A stretch of 64,000 nt of DNA from Carboxylicivirga litoralis (GTDB lineage: Bacteria; Bacteroidota; Bacteroidia; Bacteroidales; Marinilabiliaceae): NCBI RefSeq assembly GCF_025499605.1, contig NZ_JAFMVC010000021.1, forward strand, positions 1 to 64,000. Direction: 5' to 3'. Positions 1 through 9,379 of this stretch are shown here, in pieces. The notes under the pieces were generated by a model, which saw nothing but the letters and a program-made list of their open reading frames with translations, searched no databases and was not told where the DNA came from. Both the position numbers and the translations under genes were made by a program. Every line of letters begins with the position of its first letter. The stretch's first letter is position 1.

Positions 1-416
1 ATCGAATCAAAAATTGAATTTACACATTCAATAGTATCTTTATAAACTTGATAATGTAGTATTATAAATGTATTCATGTAGTTGTGTTATAATATAATTC
101 GTTGCTTTTAATCGATTGTGAATACTATTAACTATTTATGACTTTACTTAAATGAATATTAAATTAGATATACCACTTTAGTACATCCAATTTTAACTTC
201 TAAAATCGTAAGTCCCTATAAATTTTCAAGAATTATAGGATATTACAGAATAGATGATAGTTGAGTATTAGAGAAAAGCTAATTCTAAAAACCATTCTAT
301 ATTGAAAAGAAATTTCTGCATCTATTCTTTTTTATCTATATCTGCGATATGTACTTATCATTATAAGTACAAATAACCTTCGCATGAGATAGAATCATTA
401 TACATTTTTCTATGAA
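1..416. other. Gene-free AT-rich region at window edge
   Basis: This stretch is strongly AT-rich and has no open reading frame with a recognisable protein in any frame. It lies downstream of the last visible gene of the polysaccharide locus, a minus-strand glycosyltransferase. Its only clear structure is a perfect 9-bp hairpin at 350-371. Whether the polysaccharide locus continues to the left cannot be seen. Confidence 0.6.
350..371. other. Perfect 9-bp hairpin downstream of glycosyltransferase
   Basis: TGTACTTAT and ATAAGTACA pair perfectly around a CATT loop, 46 nt past the stop of the minus-strand glycosyltransferase. There is no T-run after it on the minus strand, so it is not a textbook intrinsic terminator. 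It could protect the 3' end of the transcript or be a palindromic protein site. Confidence 0.4.
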
Positions 417-1340
417 TTATTTTTTAATAATCTCCTTCATAGCATCGTATATCTTGCCAACTGTAAACTTCGCAACAGGCATGATGTTTTTCGGAAAATA
501 AGAAAATGAATAAAATAGGTATAAAAAGTAATACTTAATAAAGCTCCAAAATCCAATATGATTAGGATATTCAAATAAGGTTTTATAAATGATGGATTTA
601 TAAGTGTTTCTTGGAAAATTGTGATTAATATTATAAAGCCAAGGAATCATGTTAAAATCGTTTTTCAACATCTCAACAGTTACCTTTGAGGATATACCTC
701 CAGCATTTTTTCGGTAAACACACATTGTATCTGCTAAAAAAGATATAGGACCTTTAGAAGCTATAAGAAAGTTTAAAGCTCTGTCACCTGAAAATATATT
801 TGAAGGAAATTTATTTTCTTTCGTAATACATGAGCGAAACATTAAGGAGGCTGTATGAAATTTCCTATGAAATAAAATATCCTTTAAATGTAAGGTAGGT
901 GCAACATTTTTAAAAAACACTTTCTCGGTCAACTCTATCTCGTTGATTCGTATTGCCTGATGTCCGCAACCTGAGTATTCCTCGTTCTCTTCTAAAAAAT
1001 CAACCTGCTTTTGCAGCTTGTTTGGATCTGTCCAATAGTCATCCCCTTCGCAAAGGGCTATGTATTTACCCCTAGCACGTTTTATATTGTCTACCAAGGG
1101 CCTAACACCTTTCACATATTGATTCTCATCGTATGCTAATAGATTTATCTTATCCGGATGTTTAGTTGCATAATCTTTACAGATTTCTGCAGTACCATCT
1201 GTAGAGGCATCATCTCTCAGTAAAATTTCAAAGGTAAAATCTGTCTCTTGCATTAGAAAACTATCTAAAGCCTCCTGTATATAACCGACATGATTATAGG
1301 TTTGGCAACAAATGCTTACCATTACTTGTTTGTGATTCAT
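417..1340 (-). CDS. Family 2 glycosyltransferase
   Basis: A 307-aa GT-A fold glycosyltransferase that should transfer a sugar from a nucleotide donor to a growing glycan at the cytoplasmic membrane face. The N-terminus (about residues 6-130) carries the GT2 fold. It has the nucleotide-binding DDAS motif at 43-46 and the metal-binding EGDDYW motif at 98-103. The C-terminal part has a hydrophobic, aromatic-rich segment near residues 255-280 that may sit on the membrane. It is the last visible gene of the minus-strand polysaccharide locus, 125 nt after the acyl carrier protein gene, so it may be expressed with it. The donor and acceptor sugars cannot be told from sequence. Confidence 0.88.
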   Translation of the reverse strand: MNHKQVMVSICCQTYNHVGYIQEALDSFLMQETDFTFEILLRDDASTDGTAEICKDYATKHPDKINLLAYDENQYVKGVRPLVDNIKRARGKYIALCEGDDYWTDPNKLQKQVDFLEENEEYSGCGHQAIRINEIELTEKVFFKNVAPTLHLKDILFHRKFHTASLMFRSCITKENKFPSNIFSGDRALNFLIASKGPISFLADTMCVYRKNAGGISSKVTVEMLKNDFNMIPWLYNINHNFPRNTYKSIIYKTLFEYPNHIGFWSFIKYYFLYLFYSFSYFPKNIMPVAKFTVGKIYDAMKEIIKK

Positions 1341-1396
1341 CTCTTTCTTATAAAATAAGCTTATCCCTATTGGACAAAATGAAATACGCAGTTCAA

Positions 1397-1440
1397 AGAG
1401 CAGGTTTAGGCACTACAAGTTGCAACATTACACCTGCTCT
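1397..1440. other. Inverted repeat between ACP and glycosyltransferase genes
   Basis: AGAGCAGGT and ACCTGCTCT form a 9-bp stem around a 26-nt loop, 25 nt after the minus-strand stop of the acyl carrier protein gene. The T-run is poor on both strands (TTTGAAC on the minus strand). It may act as a weak terminator or transcript-processing hairpin that lowers expression of the glycosyltransferase downstream. Confidence 0.35.
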
Positions 1441-1465
1441 AAATAATATGAGTATCAGATTGACA

Positions 1466-1696
1466 TTATTTATTGACAAAAGCTAGTATCTCATTAACCG
1501 TGTTAATTCTGTCTATATCTTCTTCTTCGATCTTAATCCCATAGTGCTCTTCAATACCCAAAAAAAGAGTTAGCTTATCAAGGGAGTCAACCCCTTGATC
1601 TGTCATGGGGATGTCATTTTTAAAAGTTTTGAAATCAACATGTCCAGTTAATTCTTTCTTAAGTAATTCAATAATGTTTTCTTCTGTTAGTTTCAT
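1466..1696 (-). CDS. Acyl carrier protein (dedicated, EPS-locus)
   Basis: A 76-aa acyl carrier protein. The phosphopantetheine attachment site is Ser38 in GVDSLDKL. The length, acidic helices and C-terminal NEILAFVNK are typical of AcpP-type carriers. It follows a KAS III gene by 20 nt on the same strand, so the two are almost certainly co-transcribed. Position inside a polysaccharide locus argues against it being the housekeeping ACP, which normally sits beside fabF. The inferred role is to carry the acyl group handed to the nearby left-handed beta-helix acyltransferase. It could also load an acyl chain onto another acceptor. Confidence 0.9.
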   Translation of the reverse strand: MKLTEENIIELLKKELTGHVDFKTFKNDIPMTDQGVDSLDKLTLFLGIEEHYGIKIEEEDIDRINTVNEILAFVNK

Positions 1697-1716
1697 CTTA
1701 TTATCGTTTTTAAACT

Positions 1717-2637
1717 TTATAATCTCTTCAACAATGCACTTGACCAGGACAGGCCAACTCCAAATCCTGAAATCAAACAGGTATTTATACTTGTGTCTTC
1801 TAACATGTCAGCCAAAATAAAGGGAATAGATGATGAAACAGTATTACCATAGGCATTGATTTTGAACGGCACTTTCTCCTCAGCAATTCTAAGGCGCTTT
1901 CGTAAAGTATCAACTATATACTTGCTCCCTTGGTGAAAGACAAAGCGATCGACACTATCGGTACTGTGATTACATTGTTCTAGCAGCTTCTTTACGTCTT
2001 TAGGCACGATCTTAGCTGCAAAATTAAAGATGGCGTGACCACTCATAAATAACTGTCCGTTACGGCATATCAATCCTTCGTACCCCTTACCGGATGTGCC
2101 AAAAGTAAAACGCTCACTGGTAAAAATCGGGGTATCGGAAATCAAGGTTGCCGTGGCTCCATCCCCAAAAAGCAATGAGGTATTTTTATCCTCTGTATCC
2201 AGTACTTTTGAATACGGATCGGCAGTGATCAGTACACCTTTCTTCATGCCATTTTGTGTCATAAATGCAGTGATAACAGACAAACCATAGACAAAGCCGG
2301 AACAGCCTAGTGACACATCGAAGCTTGCGCAACTCTCTGGTAGGTCAAGCTTACCATGTATCATTGCAGAAGTATGTGGTATGTTATGGTCCGGATTTTG
2401 TGTGACCACCACCAGGCATTCGAGTTCCTCAGATGCAAAGCCCGCTTTTTCTTGTAAATTGCGATAGGCTTTTACTCCCAAGTCAGAACTATCCTCATCA
2501 TCGCTTTTACGTGTAACGGATTCTACGCCAATTTTATTTTGAATAAAGAAGTCATCCATCTCAAACTTCTCTTTTAAATCGTAATTAGACACTGTGTCAA
2601 TTGGCAAGTAAGTGCCTATGTTTTGTATTCCCAGCAT
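1717..2637 (-). CDS. Beta-ketoacyl-ACP synthase III family enzyme
   Basis: A 306-aa FabH-like condensing enzyme, close to the family length of about 317. The catalytic triad is visible: Cys112 in SLGCSGF, His235 in FVFHQGS, and Asn265 in NAYGNTVSSS, the last within the usual YGNT motif. The family condenses an acyl-CoA with malonyl-ACP, or acts as an acyltransferase when the locus is specialised. It lies 4 nt from the upstream unrecognised gene and 20 nt from the downstream ACP gene. The context suggests it makes a short 3-oxoacyl-ACP for acylation of a sugar. No matching ketoreductase is in the locus, so one from the general fatty-acid pathway would be needed if the final chain is 3-hydroxyacyl. 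Confidence 0.9.
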   Translation of the reverse strand: MLGIQNIGTYLPIDTVSNYDLKEKFEMDDFFIQNKIGVESVTRKSDDEDSSDLGVKAYRNLQEKAGFASEELECLVVVTQNPDHNIPHTSAMIHGKLDLPESCASFDVSLGCSGFVYGLSVITAFMTQNGMKKGVLITADPYSKVLDTEDKNTSLLFGDGATATLISDTPIFTSERFTFGTSGKGYEGLICRNGQLFMSGHAIFNFAAKIVPKDVKKLLEQCNHSTDSVDRFVFHQGSKYIVDTLRKRLRIAEEKVPFKINAYGNTVSSSIPFILADMLEDTSINTCLISGFGVGLSWSSALLKRL

Positions 2638-2641
2638 AACT

Positions 2642-3232
2642 TTAAACTAATGAAAAATAAATATAACCGACTGGCTTATTATCGATCGAGATTTCACTCT
2701 TTGTTAACTTATTATTTAGGTTCTTTTGTAACTGTATCGTTACATCTTTCGCCATGTAATCACAAATACCTTCTAAGGTAGCGTACTCAAACTTGGTCAC
2801 AATCCATTTGCCATCGCTGTGCATGTCTTGCATGTAGCATTTGTTCATGGATACGACCAGCTCGCTAAAAGTATAACCTTGGGTATTGTAGTTAAGCTTA
2901 ATAGTATCGCCATTAATCTTTGAATTTCTGAATACATAGTCCTCAGAATAATCAGTTCTTTTGTCAATCTTTACGTCAGTATCTACCACGTAGGCCTTGT
3001 GTAATACATCATCGACATAATAAGTTATGAGAGAACTGTATTTTTCGATCCCCTCTTCTGGGTCTAATATTAGTGCTGCATTGTTTCTAATCCAATCATG
3101 TGCACTGTACTTTATGTTTTTTACCGACTCTTGCTTTAATTCTAATGCATCAACAACCGCATCAAAAATATCTGGTCCTTGCACATAGTTTCTCTTGCCT
3201 TTAAACGAGAAATTTAATTTAATTTTCTTCAT
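2642..3232 (-). CDS. Unrecognised protein of the acyl cassette
   Basis: A 196-aa soluble protein I do not recognise. It has no signal peptide or membrane segment. It looks beta-rich, with a basic start (KKIKLNFSFKGKRN) and an aromatic patch GKWIVTKFEYA. Its ATG overlaps the stop of the upstream acyltransferase gene by 4 nt (ATGA), and the KAS III gene starts 4 nt after its stop, so translational coupling is likely. That tight packing suggests a role in making or transferring the acyl chain. A hotdog-fold dehydratase or thioesterase is one guess, but no signature motif supports it. Confidence 0.8.
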   Translation of the reverse strand: MKKIKLNFSFKGKRNYVQGPDIFDAVVDALELKQESVKNIKYSAHDWIRNNAALILDPEEGIEKYSSLITYYVDDVLHKAYVVDTDVKIDKRTDYSEDYVFRNSKINGDTIKLNYNTQGYTFSELVVSMNKCYMQDMHSDGKWIVTKFEYATLEGICDYMAKDVTIQLQKNLNNKLTKSEISIDNKPVGYIYFSLV

Positions 3233-4107
3233 TTCTTTGCTTTTAGAAAGTTTAACATATTACGTTTGTGACTATAGGCAAAGTGGCCCGACACATCTGC
3301 ATTATCTACAACGTTATTTATTACCACACTCCCTAAACGCACTTTGGCATTGTTGCCTATTGTAAGACCATCGCTAATGGTAGATGAAGGACCTATCCAC
3401 ACAGAATTACCAATGTTAACATTGCCGGCAATCTGGCAAGATCCTGCTATCATAACATTTGCACCTATTTGGCTACCATGGCCTATAACGCAACGGTTAC
3501 TAATCTTTGTATTAGCACCAACATGGGTAAAGAAGGCATGGTAGGGCTTTTGGATAATAGCTCCGGTAAGGATGTGGCTATTTTTTTCAATTTTAACACC
3601 ACCGGCAGTTTCCAAAAAGAAAACGTGGCCATCAACAGTGGTATTTTGCATGCCGCCAGAGCCTATTATGACATAGTCGTCTATCACACAATGGTCGCCT
3701 ATTATCGTATTATCTTTAATAATGGTACCGGCACCAATTTTTACATTTTTACCTATTTGCACCTTGGGTGATACAATAGCCGTGGAGTGAATCTCGGCTG
3801 TTTCGTCGATATAAGCTGTCGTGACTAATTGGAGCTTCTCTATCCTGACTAAACGGTTGTGCAGCTCATAATAGCACTTCTGTGGATCCTCACTCACAAT
3901 CAATCCCATATCTTCGGCTACAAGGTCAATAAGATCTTCCTTGGTAATCACAGCAGATACCTGAGCATTTTTATTGAGTTTCTCGATAGCTAATGCATCT
4001 GTAGCATAAGCTATGGACTGTTTCGTTGGGTAATGTGGTGAATAAGTGGAGCTTATTTCGCCATCCCTTACAAGCTGTTCGTTGTCCAATACTTCACTTA
4101 GTCTCAT
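3229..4107 (-). CDS. LpxD-like left-handed beta-helix acyltransferase
   Basis: A 292-aa hexapeptide-repeat transferase. Residues about 1-95 form a separate N-terminal domain; about 100-275 are a long run of [LIV]-G-x-x-x-x repeats folding as a left-handed beta helix (for example KIGAGTIIKDNTIIGDHCVI). Histidines in HAFFTHVG and GHGSQIG are candidate catalytic bases. LpxD, its best-known relative, N-acylates a UDP-glucosamine derivative with 3-hydroxyacyl-ACP, but is longer (about 340 aa). Here a dedicated ACP and KAS III lie just downstream and a sugar aminotransferase upstream, so N-acylation of an amino sugar of this glycan is a good inference. A -7-like box precedes it at 4128-4135. Confidence 0.85.
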   Translation of the reverse strand: MRLSEVLDNEQLVRDGEISSTYSPHYPTKQSIAYATDALAIEKLNKNAQVSAVITKEDLIDLVAEDMGLIVSEDPQKCYYELHNRLVRIEKLQLVTTAYIDETAEIHSTAIVSPKVQIGKNVKIGAGTIIKDNTIIGDHCVIDDYVIIGSGGMQNTTVDGHVFFLETAGGVKIEKNSHILTGAIIQKPYHAFFTHVGANTKISNRCVIGHGSQIGANVMIAGSCQIAGNVNIGNSVWIGPSSTISDGLTIGNNAKVRLGSVVINNVVDNADVSGHFAYSHKRNMLNFLKAKK

Positions 4108-4127
4108 TTAGTTATTTTATTATTTTG

Positions 4128-4135
4128 CAAAGATA
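4128..4135 (-). promoter_or_regulatory. Internal promoter -7 box for the acyl cassette
   Basis: The minus strand reads TATCTTTG, a perfect match to the Bacteroidota -7 consensus TAnnTTTG, 21 nt upstream of the acyltransferase start. No clear TTTG -33 element is seen about 20 nt further up. If active it would transcribe the acyltransferase, the unknown gene, KAS III and ACP separately from the flippase. Confidence 0.45.
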
Positions 4136-4145
4136 CAACAATGAC

Positions 4146-5579
4146 TTAATTCTTGAAGATAACATCTTTAATCAATCGAACATTGCCGACATTAAAGCCC
4201 CATGCTATTCCTCCATAAAAAAGCAAGCCAGAGAAAGTACCAATGGTTAATTGCCAAAGCATTGAGCTAGTCATTCCTATTGTCAAATAAACTAAAGTTC
4301 CCATCATCAGGCTTAACAACAAGACGGGACCAATATCCCTCATCTGCTGCCAAAAGCCATAATTAATTATTCGTTGAGTATAGTACGTGTTAATTGACAA
4401 TCCTAACAAGGATGTTGCCACCTGGCCAATAAGCATAGCCTTTATACCTATTGGTATAGTAATTACTAACATAATAGTTGTAATCACTTTTTTAATCACC
4501 TCTACTCTCAAGAAAAGATCCGATCGTCCTTTGACATTAATCACGTTTAGATTAATGGCATGGATAGGGTACCACATCATGGCAAAACACATAATTTGTA
4601 GCATCCACACTGTTTCAGTCCACTTTGCCGTCAAAATCGTAATCACTAAAGGTTTGGCCAAAGCAGCCAGCCCCATCATTAAGGGAAAAACGACCAAAGC
4701 TGCCAGACGAATAATCTTACGGTAGCCTTCGCGTAGGCGAATATCATCGTTTTGCACCACACTCAGCACCGGAAAGGTTACGCGTTGTATTATGGTAGTG
4801 ATATTAGACGATGGAAACTCTGAGAACTGTTTGGCGCGCGTAAAAAAGCCAAGTGATTGAGCCGAAAATACCTTCCCTATCACAATCGTAAAGATATTTT
4901 TAAAAACCGTATCAAGTAAACCAGAGATTAATAGTTTAGACCCAAAAGAGAATAAACCCTTAAAACGCAGGAACGAAAAGCCATGCCGAGGCATCCATTT
5001 GGAGATAGACCACAGTATAATCAGGTCTAAGGTCCTCCGAAGTATATTTTGGACCACTAGAGCCCACACACCAAATCCCGCATAAGCTAAGTATATGGCC
5101 ACACCACCAGAAATAGTAATCGCACTTACCGCTGCTTTTGTTTGCGATTTAAAATCAATATTAATGGTAAACTTGGCTCTTTGTACTATCGCTAAAGAGT
5201 TAACGATTAAGGTCAAACCAACAACTCGTGTTAGTTGAACCAATTGAGGTTCGTCATAAAAATCCGCTATAAACGGTGCAAATAAGAAAAGTAGGGCGTA
5301 GAATAAAAAGCCAACAGCACCACTAAAATAGAAACTGGTGGAATAATCTAATTCATCACAATCTTTTTTTTGCACTAAAGCGGTAGAAAAACCACTGTCG
5401 ATAAAAGTTTCCGAAATAGCTATGAATATAGCCAGCATCCCAATAAGTCCATAATCAGACGGCGCAAGTAGGCGTGCAAGAATAAGGCCAAGTACGAACT
5501 GTACTCCTTGCGAAGAAAAGCGCTGTATCGCACTCCACACCACACCTTTGACAGCTCTCTGTTTTAACATTGAACTCAA
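4146..5579 (-). CDS. Wzx-type polysaccharide flippase (MOP superfamily)
   Basis: A 477-aa polytopic membrane protein with about 12-14 predicted transmembrane segments throughout. The start MLKQRAVKGVVWSAIQRFSSQGVQ and the LLAPSDYGLIGM segment are typical of the WzxC/RfbX flippases, which move lipid-linked repeat units from the cytoplasmic to the periplasmic face for Wzy polymerisation. I chose the start reported here, although Met4 is possible. It lies 7 nt after the aminotransferase stop. No Wzy polymerase or initiating sugar-phosphate transferase is in the window, so the locus must be completed elsewhere. Confidence 0.9.
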   Translation of the reverse strand: MSSMLKQRAVKGVVWSAIQRFSSQGVQFVLGLILARLLAPSDYGLIGMLAIFIAISETFIDSGFSTALVQKKDCDELDYSTSFYFSGAVGFLFYALLFLFAPFIADFYDEPQLVQLTRVVGLTLIVNSLAIVQRAKFTINIDFKSQTKAAVSAITISGGVAIYLAYAGFGVWALVVQNILRRTLDLIILWSISKWMPRHGFSFLRFKGLFSFGSKLLISGLLDTVFKNIFTIVIGKVFSAQSLGFFTRAKQFSEFPSSNITTIIQRVTFPVLSVVQNDDIRLREGYRKIIRLAALVVFPLMMGLAALAKPLVITILTAKWTETVWMLQIMCFAMMWYPIHAINLNVINVKGRSDLFLRVEVIKKVITTIMLVITIPIGIKAMLIGQVATSLLGLSINTYYTQRIINYGFWQQMRDIGPVLLLSLMMGTLVYLTIGMTSSMLWQLTIGTFSGLLFYGGIAWGFNVGNVRLIKDVIFKN

Positions 5580-5586
5580 TGGACTA

Positions 5587-6693
5587 TTATTTAATTATAT
5601 TGCATATTCTTTCGATTTCAACTTCTTCTAAAGTTGGATAAATCGGCAAACAGATCACCTGCTCTGCAATTTCCGTTGCATTGGGAAGGTTATGAGATTT
5701 TGCAGAATCATACCCTCTATACATCGGAAACTCACTAATTAGTGGGTAAAAATACCTTCGCCCGTATATATTATGCTTCTTTAACTTTTCATAAAGATCA
5801 TCCCTTGTACTACCATAAGCATCACCATTCACAAAAATTGGAAAATAGGCATAATTGCCAACTGTCTGTACTTGTTCTGTTAACAGTCGAATTCCCGTAA
5901 TTCCATTTAACAGTTTTTGATAAGTATCAGCCACACGTTTTCTTTCAGCAATATTGCGGTCATGATTCTTCAACTGTAATAAGCCATAAGCGGCTTGTAA
6001 CTCATTCATCTTTGAGTTAATCCCAAGAGCCACAACCTTTGTTTCTCCGGCAAAACCAAAATTTTTCAGATAATCAATGCGCTTTTTGGTCGTTAAATCG
6101 TGACTAATAATAGCCCCTCCCTCAATGGTATTAAACACTTTGGTAGCATGGAAACTTAGTATCGACAAATCTCCATAATTCAGGATACTGGTATCCTTGT
6201 AATTCACACCAAAGGCATGCGCAGCATCGTATATGGTTTTTAAACCATAGGTATCAGATATTTCCTGAATGCGTTCAACAGCACAAGGATTACCGTATAC
6301 GTGTACAGGCAATATTGCCGAAGTTTTGGGCGTGATTGCCTGCTCTATCTTTTCGGCATCTATATTACAAAATTCCTTTTCAATGTCAACAAACACAGGT
6401 GTTAGTTGATTCCATAATAGGCAATGCGATGTTGCTACAAAGGAATACGGAGTTGTTATCACCTCTCCTGTTATCCTCAAAACCTGCAACGCTGTTAATA
6501 AAGCAAGCGTACCGTTCGCAAATAGTGAAACATAGGGAACATTAAGGTGTTTAGCCAATTCCTCTTCTAGCTTTTGATGAAAGGGGCCATTATTTGTCAA
6601 TATCTTGTTATTCCAAATCTCCTCTATATATGGAATAAAATCCTCGAGATCAGGCAATGCCGGCTGTGTTACAAATACTTTTTTGTTATCCAT
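5587..6693 (-). CDS. DegT/DnrJ/EryC1-family sugar aminotransferase
   Basis: A 368-aa PLP-dependent aminotransferase that converts a nucleotide-linked keto sugar to an amino sugar using glutamate as donor. The PLP-binding lysine is Lys185 in SFHATKVFNTIEGG; Asp156 in DAAHAFG contacts the pyridine ring, and SLFANGTLAL (56-65) binds phosphate. The length is normal. It lies 7 nt upstream of the flippase and 18 nt after cysN. The closest functional group by motif is the VioA/FdtB type that aminates 4-keto or 3-keto 6-deoxy sugars, but the exact substrate is not readable. Its product is the likely acceptor for the downstream acyltransferase. Confidence 0.9.
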   Translation of the reverse strand: MDNKKVFVTQPALPDLEDFIPYIEEIWNNKILTNNGPFHQKLEEELAKHLNVPYVSLFANGTLALLTALQVLRITGEVITTPYSFVATSHCLLWNQLTPVFVDIEKEFCNIDAEKIEQAITPKTSAILPVHVYGNPCAVERIQEISDTYGLKTIYDAAHAFGVNYKDTSILNYGDLSILSFHATKVFNTIEGGAIISHDLTTKKRIDYLKNFGFAGETKVVALGINSKMNELQAAYGLLQLKNHDRNIAERKRVADTYQKLLNGITGIRLLTEQVQTVGNYAYFPIFVNGDAYGSTRDDLYEKLKKHNIYGRRYFYPLISEFPMYRGYDSAKSHNLPNATEIAEQVICLPIYPTLEEVEIERICNIIK

Positions 6694-6711
6694 ATAAAAT
6701 TATAAGAATCT

Positions 6712-8229
6712 TTAGTTTTGTTCCAAATTATCCAAAAAAACTACACAAAATTCTTGTTTAGAAAGACATCCTAGAACATTTTCTAGTTGGTCGTTAGTAA
6801 GTCCAAGTTCTTCTTGTTTTAAAACTATTGGCTTGCTGCCTTTAGCTCTTAGTTCTTGACTTTTAATCTCTAGCTCACTCTCTGTCTTGACCTTAAAAAC
6901 CTCCCCTTTAATTTTAAAATCATCCTTAAGTACAGCCTGAGTTTCACTAATCATCCCGACTGCAACTGTATTATGGCTTATTGGATCGATAAATATAAAA
7001 GCACCTGAGCTTTTTATGTCTTGGTATTTATCTACCAATAGTGGCCGTACTGTCTCTATTTCAACCGATGCGATGGCATTCAAATCAAGGCTGTCAACCG
7101 TACTTGTCTCCAAAGTATTAACATCAACTTTGTGGCGAATAGATGTTATGATCGCCTTAGTGGTATTGTTGGCATGTTTCAGATAAAACTGTGTCCTTTT
7201 ATTGAGAGGTTTCTCATCCATCCAGACCAACATTGCATTAATTTTTTGTGTTACTACGGGCTGATTCTCTTGATGTACAATCATATCACCACGTGAGATA
7301 TCTATTTCATCAGCCAGGGTTATCGTTACCGACTGGGGTGGAAATGCTTTATCCACTTCGCCATCATAAGTATGAATTCCCGTTACGATAGAGCTTTTAC
7401 CTGATGGCAACGCTACTATGATATCACCTTTCTTAACAATCCCAGAGCTTACTTTACCACAAAAGCCACGAAAATCGAGATTTGGTCTATTGACATACTG
7501 AACAGGATAACGCAAGGTATCAAAGTTACGATCCTTTGATATCTCAACCTCTTCAAGGAAAGCAAGTAAGGATACTCCTTTATACCATGGTGTATTTTTT
7601 GATCGATCTACAACATTATCTCCTTTTAAGGCAGACAGTGGGAAGGTATAAAAATTCTCAACATTTAAATCGCTGGCAAATGCAGCATAGTCTTGGCAAA
7701 TATCCAAATAACGCTCTTCGCTATAATTTACCAAGTCCATTTTATTAACGGCCAAAACTACATGCTTTATCCCAAGCAACGATGCAATATAGGTATGTCG
7801 TTTGGTTTGTGTGATAATTCCAGTACGCGCATCTACTAAAATTATAGCGAGGTTAGCGGTAGATCCACCCGTTATCATATTACGAGTGTACTGCTCGTGC
7901 CCTGGGGTATCCGCAATAATGAACTTTCGTTTATTGGTGGAGAAATAGCGATAAGCCACATCAATTGTTATACCTTGCTCTCTCTCAGCTTTTAGACCAT
8001 CGAGTAGCAATGCATAATCAATCTCTTCACCTGCATTACCAACGCGCTTACTATCACGCTCTAAGGCATCGAGCTGATCTTCGTAGAGTTTTTTACTATC
8101 GAATAATAAGCGACCTATCAATGTCGACTTTCCATCATCAACTGATCCTGCAGTTAATAGACGGAGTAAGTCTTTTTTCTCATCTTGAGCGAGAAATTCT
8201 TTTATATTTAATGTTGCTTCGTTTAGCAT
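6712..8229 (-). CDS. cysN: Sulfate adenylyltransferase subunit 1 (GTPase)
   Basis: A 505-aa GTPase subunit of ATP sulfurylase. It couples GTP hydrolysis to formation of APS from ATP and sulfate. GTPase motifs are clear: the P-loop GSVDDGKST at 28-36, [12 protein letters not shown] for G3, and NKMD for G4, followed by EF-Tu-like beta-barrel domains. It is slightly longer than E. coli CysN (475 aa). The C-terminal tail of about 80 residues is too short to be a fused APS kinase, so it is not a NodQ-type fusion. It follows cysD. No cysC, cysH or sulfotransferase is in the window. Confidence 0.95.
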   Translation of the reverse strand: MLNEATLNIKEFLAQDEKKDLLRLLTAGSVDDGKSTLIGRLLFDSKKLYEDQLDALERDSKRVGNAGEEIDYALLLDGLKAEREQGITIDVAYRYFSTNKRKFIIADTPGHEQYTRNMITGGSTANLAIILVDARTGIITQTKRHTYIASLLGIKHVVLAVNKMDLVNYSEERYLDICQDYAAFASDLNVENFYTFPLSALKGDNVVDRSKNTPWYKGVSLLAFLEEVEISKDRNFDTLRYPVQYVNRPNLDFRGFCGKVSSGIVKKGDIIVALPSGKSSIVTGIHTYDGEVDKAFPPQSVTITLADEIDISRGDMIVHQENQPVVTQKINAMLVWMDEKPLNKRTQFYLKHANNTTKAIITSIRHKVDVNTLETSTVDSLDLNAIASVEIETVRPLLVDKYQDIKSSGAFIFIDPISHNTVAVGMISETQAVLKDDFKIKGEVFKVKTESELEIKSQELRAKGSKPIVLKQEELGLTNDQLENVLGCLSKQEFCVVFLDNLEQN

Positions 8230-8318
8230 TATTATTAATATTTAACTCACTAATTATCAGGAAATCGCTTTAACAAATCTCCTATAGTCTATTCTATTAT
8301 AGTGAGTTCGTGAATCTC

Positions 8319-9236
8319 TTAAAAATACCCTTCTCGTTTCTTTTGCTCCATGCTCCCATCTTGGTCGAAATCAATGACACGTGTTGTACGTTCTGAAACC
8401 GTTACTGTCATCATCTCCTCAACAATATCCTCTACGGATGTAGCATTAGATTCTACCGCGCCTGTTAAAGGATAACACCCTAAAGTACGGAAGCGTACCA
8501 TGCGTTTCTCTGCTTTGTCGGCCAATTCTTTTGGCATACGTTGATCGTCCACAAGAATTAAATTACCATCTACGTCAATAACTGATCGCTCTTTAGCATA
8601 GTAAAGTGGAACAATAGGTATATTTTCTAGGCGAATGTACTGCCAAACATCCAATTCTGTCCAATTGGAAATTGGAAATACGCGGATTGATTCCCCCTTG
8701 TGTACTTTTGTATTGTAGATATCCCATAATTCGGGGCGTTGATTTTTAGGATCCCACTGGTGATTCTTATCACGAAAAGAAAATATACGCTCTTTTGCAC
8801 GCGATTTCTCCTCATCTCGACGCGCACCTCCAAAAGCTGCATCAAAGCCATACTTATTAAGTCCTTCTAAAAGTGCCTGTGTCTTCATCACATCAGTATG
8901 CACTTTACTTCCATGAGTAAAGGGGCCGATACCCGATTTATAGCCTTCTTCATTGTGGTGCACAATAAGATCCCAATTCTTCTCTTGTGCATATTGATCC
9001 CGGAATTCAATCATCTCCTTAAATTTCCATTTCGAATCAATATGCATCAATGGGAATGGTACTTTTCCTGGAGCAAATGCTTTTTCTGCCAGGCGCACCA
9101 TAACCGATGAATCTTTACCAATGGAATAAAGCATCACTGGATTTTCAAATTCGGCGGCCACCTCGCGAATAATATGAATAGCTTCTGCTTCGAGCTCTTT
9201 TAAATGAGAGATATTATAGTCTATTTGTTCGTTCAT
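8319..9236 (-). CDS. cysD: Sulfate adenylyltransferase subunit 2
   Basis: A 305-aa catalytic subunit of ATP sulfurylase, an adenine nucleotide alpha-hydrolase fold enzyme. The PP-loop is SIGKDSSVM, and the EMIEFRD and [14 protein letters not shown] segments are typical of CysD. The length matches E. coli CysD (302 aa). It is paired with cysN 89 nt downstream and placed between the UDP-glucose dehydrogenase and aminotransferase genes. This location inside a polysaccharide locus suggests that APS is made for glycan sulfation, but assimilatory use is equally possible. Confidence 0.95.
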   Translation of the reverse strand: MNEQIDYNISHLKELEAEAIHIIREVAAEFENPVMLYSIGKDSSVMVRLAEKAFAPGKVPFPLMHIDSKWKFKEMIEFRDQYAQEKNWDLIVHHNEEGYKSGIGPFTHGSKVHTDVMKTQALLEGLNKYGFDAAFGGARRDEEKSRAKERIFSFRDKNHQWDPKNQRPELWDIYNTKVHKGESIRVFPISNWTELDVWQYIRLENIPIVPLYYAKERSVIDVDGNLILVDDQRMPKELADKAEKRMVRFRTLGCYPLTGAVESNATSVEDIVEEMMTVTVSERTTRVIDFDQDGSMEQKKREGYF

Positions 9237-9379
9237 ATTGATTGTTATTGACTTTTAGTGTTGATCAAATACCTTCCAGTGGTTTATATTAAGTCTATAC
9301 TTGTAATTCCTCAAGCTACTATATTTAAACCTTATCATTATCTGTATTGATTGCAACATCCAATGTCACTATAATTCAT

